Assembly (NCBI RefSeq): GCF_017994015.1
Contig: NZ_JAGOLP010000003.1
Coordinates: forward strand, 153,287 to 217,286
Origin: Ferrovibrio sp.
GTDB lineage: Bacteria; Pseudomonadota; Alphaproteobacteria; Ferrovibrionales; Ferrovibrionaceae
Length of the DNA: 64,000 nucleotides
Direction of reading: 5' to 3'
This document shows, one piece after another, positions 59,949-64,000 of this stretch (positions are counted from its first letter, which is position 1; each line of letters starts with the position of its first letter). The notes beneath the pieces are model-generated. The model had not been told where the DNA came from and searched no databases. It saw only the letters and a list, made by a program, of their open reading frames with translations. A program made the position numbers and the translations under genes.

Positions 59949-60818
59949 CTAGTTCCCCTTGCTTCGAATGGTTGGCGTGGATTTACGGGTGATGAGTGTG
60001 CCGCCGGTGGCAACAGCGGCCAGGCGGCGCGGCGCGCCCAGGCGCTGCGAAATACGGGCTGCCGTGGCCACGACGGCGCGGCTGAGATGATCCAGGTTGC
60101 CACGGCCGACCAGATCAACCGGCAGTGCGCCGCTGATCGCCGCAATAATATGGCCGGTCGCGTCATAAACCGGCGCGCCGATGGAATAGATGCCGACGAT
60201 GTTTTCGCCTTCTGAAATTGTGAAGCCGAGCGCCTTGGCCTGCCGCACTTCCTTGATCAAAGCGGCAATGCCGAGTTTCGACTTGGCGGTGCGCCGCTCC
60301 ATCTGCGTGCCTTCCAGCAACGCACGGATTTCCGCGTCGCTCATATCGAACAGCAAAGCCTTTCCCAGCGCCGTGGTATGCAGCGGGATACGATCTCCCG
60401 GCGACACTTGGATCGCAATCGGGCCGCTGCTCTGCAAGGTAGCCAGATAGAGTGCGGTATTATCGCGCAGGATACCGAGATAGGAATTGAGCTGGTGCTG
60501 CTTGGTCAGCAATTCCAGTTCTGGTGTGGCAATCTGCGCCAGGCTGCCGCTGCGGGTGAAGCCACTGCCGATCTCAAACGCCCGCGCGCCAATGCGGTAT
60601 TTGCGCGATACCGGGTCCTGTTCGACAAAGCCACGTTCAAACAGCGTGTTGAGCAGCCGCTGCACGATGCTCTTGGCGATGCCAAGCATGCGCGCAAGGT
60701 CGCGAACACCAAGATCGGCATCGGCGGCGCCAATGGCTTCCAGCACCATCAATCCCCGGTCAAGGGATTGACTTTTGCTTTTACCGTCCCTATTATCGGA
60801 ACTAGGTTCCTTTTCCAT
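59949..60818 (-). CDS. IclR-family transcriptional regulator
   Basis: A 289-residue IclR regulator. Residues 15-80 form the winged helix (SLDRGLMVLEAIGAADADLG, VRDLARMLGIAKSIVQRLLN), followed by the effector-binding domain with GDRIPLHTTALGKALLF and VRQAKALGFTISEGENIVGIYSIGAPVYD. The DNA-binding part has the Gly-Ile-Ala-Lys-Ser turn typical of the family. The start ATG 60818 gives normal length. It is the first gene of the 14-kb operon and ends one base before tctC, so it probably regulates the whole unit. Confidence 0.92.
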   Translation of the reverse strand: MEKEPSSDNRDGKSKSQSLDRGLMVLEAIGAADADLGVRDLARMLGIAKSIVQRLLNTLFERGFVEQDPVSRKYRIGARAFEIGSGFTRSGSLAQIATPELELLTKQHQLNSYLGILRDNTALYLATLQSSGPIAIQVSPGDRIPLHTTALGKALLFDMSDAEIRALLEGTQMERRTAKSKLGIAALIKEVRQAKALGFTISEGENIVGIYSIGAPVYDATGHIIAAISGALPVDLVGRGNLDHLSRAVVATAARISQRLGAPRRLAAVATGGTLITRKSTPTIRSKGN

Positions 60819-60908
60819 GACGGTACAATGACCGCCGTGGCGCCGGAGTGTCAAGCGCAAATCGCTTCACCCCGCCGAACTTGCATGCCTGTTGCGCAGC
60901 AAAGAATA

Positions 60909-60921
60909 TCCGCAATGCGGA
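60909..60921. promoter_or_regulatory. Candidate IclR operator
   Basis: A perfect dyad TCCGC-AAT-GCGGA lies about 90 bases upstream of the iclR start, in the gap between cofE and iclR. The GC-rich arms around a three-base centre recall IclR-family operator patterns. As iclR heads the operon, binding here would control all genes down to hyuB. Confidence 0.45.
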
Positions 60922-60999
60922 ATTGCCCGCATCGCGTCGCTTAAAAACATCCTTGGCAAATTATTGGTGCAGCCTGCGCCTGCGCATGGCTGTGCTGCA

Positions 61000-61767
61000 T
61001 CAGGGAAACAGGTCTTTCGCCGGTGGCCGAATCAGATCGGCGACGCTGCCTGCATTGCGCCGGCCAGCATAGCCGCGCAGGAAGACCACCGGCCGGCCTT
61101 CTGCTGCCTGCCCCATCAGCAGCGAAGCGGCTGCCGCAATTTCATCCGCCTGCCCCACTTCGGTACTCACCAGAACACGGCCATGGCGATCATCCTCGCC
61201 ACGCATATCCACCAAAGCAGCCAGCCCGCTAACGCCAATGGCGGCACCCACCGTGCCAAATCGCCAGGCGCGGCCCAGACTGTCATTGATGATCACCGGC
61301 AGATCAAAACCAAGCCGCGCCAGCATCGCCTGGCGCAGACCGGCAGCGGCGGCATCGGGATCAGCGGGCCACAGCAATGCGTATTCGCGGCCATCCTGAT
61401 GCAGCACGTTGGATTGATCGATGCCGGCATTGGCCAGCACGGTGCCATGGCGATGGCGCACAATGATCACCCCCGGCACGCAACGCAGCACAGCGCTCGA
61501 TTCGCGCAGGATCAGTTCAACGATGCGGGCATCCTTGCCGGCCTTGAGCGCCAGGGTCCGTGCCTCGGCGGAGGGCGCAACTTCATCCAGCGCCACCAGA
61601 CGGCCTTCGGCCTTGGACACGATCTTCTGCGCCACGATCAGGATATCGCCGGCCTGCGGCACCAGGCCATCGCCGGCGCAAGCAGTCAGGATTTCACTTG
61701 CGAGATCGCAGCCGGGACGGATTTCGCCAATGCCGCCCGGGGCCAGCAATTGCAATGCGGCCGGCAT
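61000..61767 (-). CDS. cofE: Coenzyme F420-0:L-glutamate ligase CofE
   Basis: A 255-residue F420 gamma-glutamyl ligase. GDILIVAQKIVSKAEGRLV is the family core, followed by VIIVRHRHGTVLANAGIDQSN and LPVIINDSLGRAWRFGTVGAAIGVSG, which are diagnostic metal and GTP-binding blocks. No FbiB-type nitroreductase domain is fused, so it is the single-domain form. It adds glutamates to F420-0. It starts four bases after the end of the cofG-cofH fusion, in the same operon. Confidence 0.92.
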   Translation of the reverse strand: MPAALQLLAPGGIGEIRPGCDLASEILTACAGDGLVPQAGDILIVAQKIVSKAEGRLVALDEVAPSAEARTLALKAGKDARIVELILRESSAVLRCVPGVIIVRHRHGTVLANAGIDQSNVLHQDGREYALLWPADPDAAAAGLRQAMLARLGFDLPVIINDSLGRAWRFGTVGAAIGVSGLAALVDMRGEDDRHGRVLVSTEVGQADEIAAAASLLMGQAAEGRPVVFLRGYAGRRNAGSVADLIRPPAKDLFP

Positions 61768-61771
61768 CGCC

Positions 61772-64000
61772 TCACACCGCCAGGGCGGGTTGCGGCATCG
61801 GCTGCTCTGCTGCTCTGCGGCGATAAGGCGTCTGCACCGTCGGCAGCAGCGGTGCTGCGCTGTGGCTGGCGCGGCGGCGCTCCTCGCTCACCGGCTGGTA
61901 CAGCGTGCTGCGCTGCTGTGGTTCGCGTCCGGCATCGCGGATCAATTGCTCCATCGCATGCGGCGGCAATTCGGAACCATGCTCGGCACCGGCCGCGCGC
62001 GAGATGCTTTCGTCCATCAGCGTGCCGCCAAGATCATTGGCGCCATAGCGTAGCGCAGCCGCCACCCCTTCCGACCCGAGCTTGACCCAGGAACCCTGGA
62101 TATTCGGGATCAGCGGATGCAGCACCAGCCGCGACACGGCATACATCAGCATGGTTTCACGCCAGGTGGGGCCGCGCCTTGCCTGGCCGCGCAGATAAAT
62201 CGGCGCCTCAAAATGGATGAATGGCAGTGGCACAAACTCGGTAAAGCCGCCGGTGCGCGCCTGTAGGTCGCGGATATGCAGCAGATGCCGCGCCCATGCA
62301 ATTGGCGCCTCGATATGGCCGAACATGATGGTGGCCGTGGTGCGCAGGCCGACGCGATGCGCCGCGCCGATGATCTCAAGCCAGCGCTCGGTGCCGATCT
62401 TGTCGGGGCAGAGCACGCGGCGCACGTCATCATCAAGAATCTCCGCCGCCGTGCCGGGCAGGGTGCCAAGGCCATGATCACGCAATTGGGCCAGGAAATC
62501 CGCCACCTCAACGCCCAGGGTCTTGGCGCCCTGATGCACCTCCAGCGCCGAAAAGGCATGTACATGCATTTCAGGCTCGGCCGCCTTCACCATATCCAGC
62601 AGGTTGATATAGGTCTGGCCGGTATAATCCGGATGAATGCCGCCCTGCATGCAGACTTCGGTGGCGCCACGCGCCCAGGCTTCGCTGACCCGGCGTGTGA
62701 TCTCCTCACGCGACAGGTCATAGGGTGAGCCGCGCAGATGATCGTGTGTCTTGCCCTTGGAGAAGGCACAGAAGCGGCATTTGTAGTAACAGATATTGGT
62801 GTAGTTGATGTTGCGGTTGACGACATAGCGCACCACATCGCCGTTCATCCGCTGCCGCAGCGCATCGGCGGCCTGACGCACGGCCTCCACCTCGCCACCG
62901 CGGGCATCAAACAGCCGCACGATGCCGGCCGCCTCCAGCCTTTGACCGGCCTCGGCGCTGCGCAACAGCTGATCCAGTTCGCGTGTGGCACCATCCTGCA
63001 CCGCAGGCAGCGGCGCCGGCAGGCGCTGCGGCGGCGGCTTGATGCCTGGCACGCCGGGGCTCCATTCATCCTCGCGTGCAAAGCCATCGGCATCACCATG
63101 TGCCAGCAAAGCCGGCGCCATGCCCGCATCCTGCCAGGCGGCGGCATCGCGCAGATAAGCCGGATAAGCCGCCAGGCGCTGCACCAGGCGCAAACCCTTG
63201 GCCAACGTGGCGGCTTCCAGCCGCGACACGGCAGGCCAGGGCGCTTCCGGATTGACATAATCCGGTGTCACCGGCGAGATGCCGCCCCAATCATTGATAC
63301 CGGCATCCAGCAGGCGCGGAAAATCGGCATAGCTCAGATTGGGCGGCACCTGGATATTCATTTCGGCGCCCAGGATCAGCCGCGCCGCCGCCACGCTCCA
63401 GAGCAGTTCGTCCATATCCGGCTCGGCCTCTCCGGCCATCTTTGTATCCGGCTTGGCGCGGAAATTCTGCACGATCACTTCCTGCACATGACCATATTCG
63501 GCATGCAGGTTGCGCAAGGCCAGCAACGAGGCGATGCGCTCTTCGCGCGTTTCGCCGATGCCGATCAGAATGCCGGAGGTGAACGGCACGCGCGCCTTAC
63601 CCGCCGCCGCGATCATCTCCAGCCGCACCGCCGGCTGCTTGTCGGGCGAACCAAAATGCGCGCCGCCGCGCTCGCATAGCCGCTCGGAAATACTTTCCAG
63701 CATGATGCCCTGCGAAACGCTGACCTGGCGCAGCCGCTCGATATCGGCCAGTGGCATCACCCCGGCATTGACATGCGGCAGCAGCCCGGTTTCGCGCTGC
63801 ACCAGCGCACACATGGCATATAGATACTCCACCGTGCTGGCATAACCCTGCTGGCGCAGGAAATCCGCTGCCTCGCGGTAGCGCAGTCCCGGCTTGTCGC
63901 CGAGCGTGAACAAAGCCTCATGGCAGCCGGCTTCGCGCCCCCTGCGGGCAATATCAAGCACCTGTTCTGGTGTGAGAAAAGCCGCCGGCAGGTTTTTTGG
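61772..64000 (-). CDS. fbiC: FO synthase CofG-CofH fusion (FbiC), N-terminus cut by window edge
   Basis: A radical-SAM protein making FO, the deazaflavin chromophore of F420. At least 742 residues are visible and the frame stays open to the edge; the first visible residues PKNLPAAFLTPEQVLDIARR match the middle of CofG, so its iron-sulfur cysteines lie outside. CofG continues with EALFTLGDKPGLRY and GILIGIGETREERI. CofH begins after a linker rich in Pro/Ala near visible residue 350, with its radical-SAM cysteines in NICYYKCRFCAFSKG, then CMQGGIHPDYTGQTYINLL. The fusion form is typical of Actinobacteria and some Proteobacteria. The C-terminal 50 residues are low-complexity. Confidence 0.93.
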   Translation of the reverse strand, partial: PKNLPAAFLTPEQVLDIARRGREAGCHEALFTLGDKPGLRYREAADFLRQQGYASTVEYLYAMCALVQRETGLLPHVNAGVMPLADIERLRQVSVSQGIMLESISERLCERGGAHFGSPDKQPAVRLEMIAAAGKARVPFTSGILIGIGETREERIASLLALRNLHAEYGHVQEVIVQNFRAKPDTKMAGEAEPDMDELLWSVAAARLILGAEMNIQVPPNLSYADFPRLLDAGINDWGGISPVTPDYVNPEAPWPAVSRLEAATLAKGLRLVQRLAAYPAYLRDAAAWQDAGMAPALLAHGDADGFAREDEWSPGVPGIKPPPQRLPAPLPAVQDGATRELDQLLRSAEAGQRLEAAGIVRLFDARGGEVEAVRQAADALRQRMNGDVVRYVVNRNINYTNICYYKCRFCAFSKGKTHDHLRGSPYDLSREEITRRVSEAWARGATEVCMQGGIHPDYTGQTYINLLDMVKAAEPEMHVHAFSALEVHQGAKTLGVEVADFLAQLRDHGLGTLPGTAAEILDDDVRRVLCPDKIGTERWLEIIGAAHRVGLRTTATIMFGHIEAPIAWARHLLHIRDLQARTGGFTEFVPLPFIHFEAPIYLRGQARRGPTWRETMLMYAVSRLVLHPLIPNIQGSWVKLGSEGVAAALRYGANDLGGTLMDESISRAAGAEHGSELPPHAMEQLIRDAGREPQQRSTLYQPVSEERRRASHSAAPLLPTVQTPYRRRAAEQPMPQPALAV

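Overview
This is high-GC DNA with densely packed genes, and almost every operon uses ATGA or TGATG stop/start overlaps. The gene content points to an alphaproteobacterium: class I PHA synthase, oxygen-dependent cobalamin pathway with CobG and CobN, tripartite tricarboxylate transporters, and an ImuA-type protein. A Rhodospirillales-like host is my guess, made from gene content only. The genus is not determined. No tRNA, rRNA, CRISPR array, insertion sequence or phage gene was seen.

Layout, left half. 1-1.7 kb: a cut-off MarR regulator facing an SCP-x type thiolase, with a strong palindromic operator in the thiolase promoter. 1.7-4.7 kb: a minus-strand MotA/MotB stator pair followed by a degenerate EAL-like protein. 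5-7.4 kb: an unknown three-helix membrane protein and PHA synthase PhaC. 7.5-14.1 kb: a complete alternative F-type ATPase operon of the N-ATPase type (atpDCQRBEFAG), with no atpH and a long b subunit. 14.2-19.4 kb: an SDR protein lacking the catalytic tyrosine, an orphan ImuA, and a GntR-regulated set of DUF35 protein, thiolase-like protein and TctC-type binding protein.

Middle. 19.5-40.6 kb is a near-complete aerobic cobalamin gene cluster: cobQ, cobP, cbiB, cobO, cobC, cobT, cobS, then a cobalamin riboswitch controlling DUF1636-cobW-cobN-cobG-cobH-cobI-cobJ, then cobK (inverted), cobL, cobE, cobM, cbiD (inverted), cobB and cobA. CbiD is present and CobF is not. The small cobaltochelatase subunits (CobS/CobT of the chelatase) are not in the window. 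40.5-44.7 kb holds a three-gene module: a PRPP-synthetase-like protein, an AMP/thymidine phosphorylase of archaeal type and a beta-CASP RNase, which together look like an RNA-to-ribose-phosphate salvage unit. Edd of the Entner-Doudoroff pathway follows.

Right. 46.5-60.8 kb is one long minus-strand catabolic operon: IclR regulator, TctC-TctB-TctA uptake system, a three-subunit molybdenum hydroxylase with a CoxG-like maturation protein, two luciferase-like (LLM) oxidoreductases, a flavin reductase, and HyuA/HyuB ATP-dependent hydrolase subunits. It plausibly imports, hydroxylates, opens and hydrolyses an N-heterocyclic carboxylate. The substrate is unknown. 61-64 kb carries two coenzyme F420 biosynthesis genes, cofE and a cofG-cofH (fbiC) fusion that runs off the right edge. 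They sit directly upstream of the LLM-containing operon.
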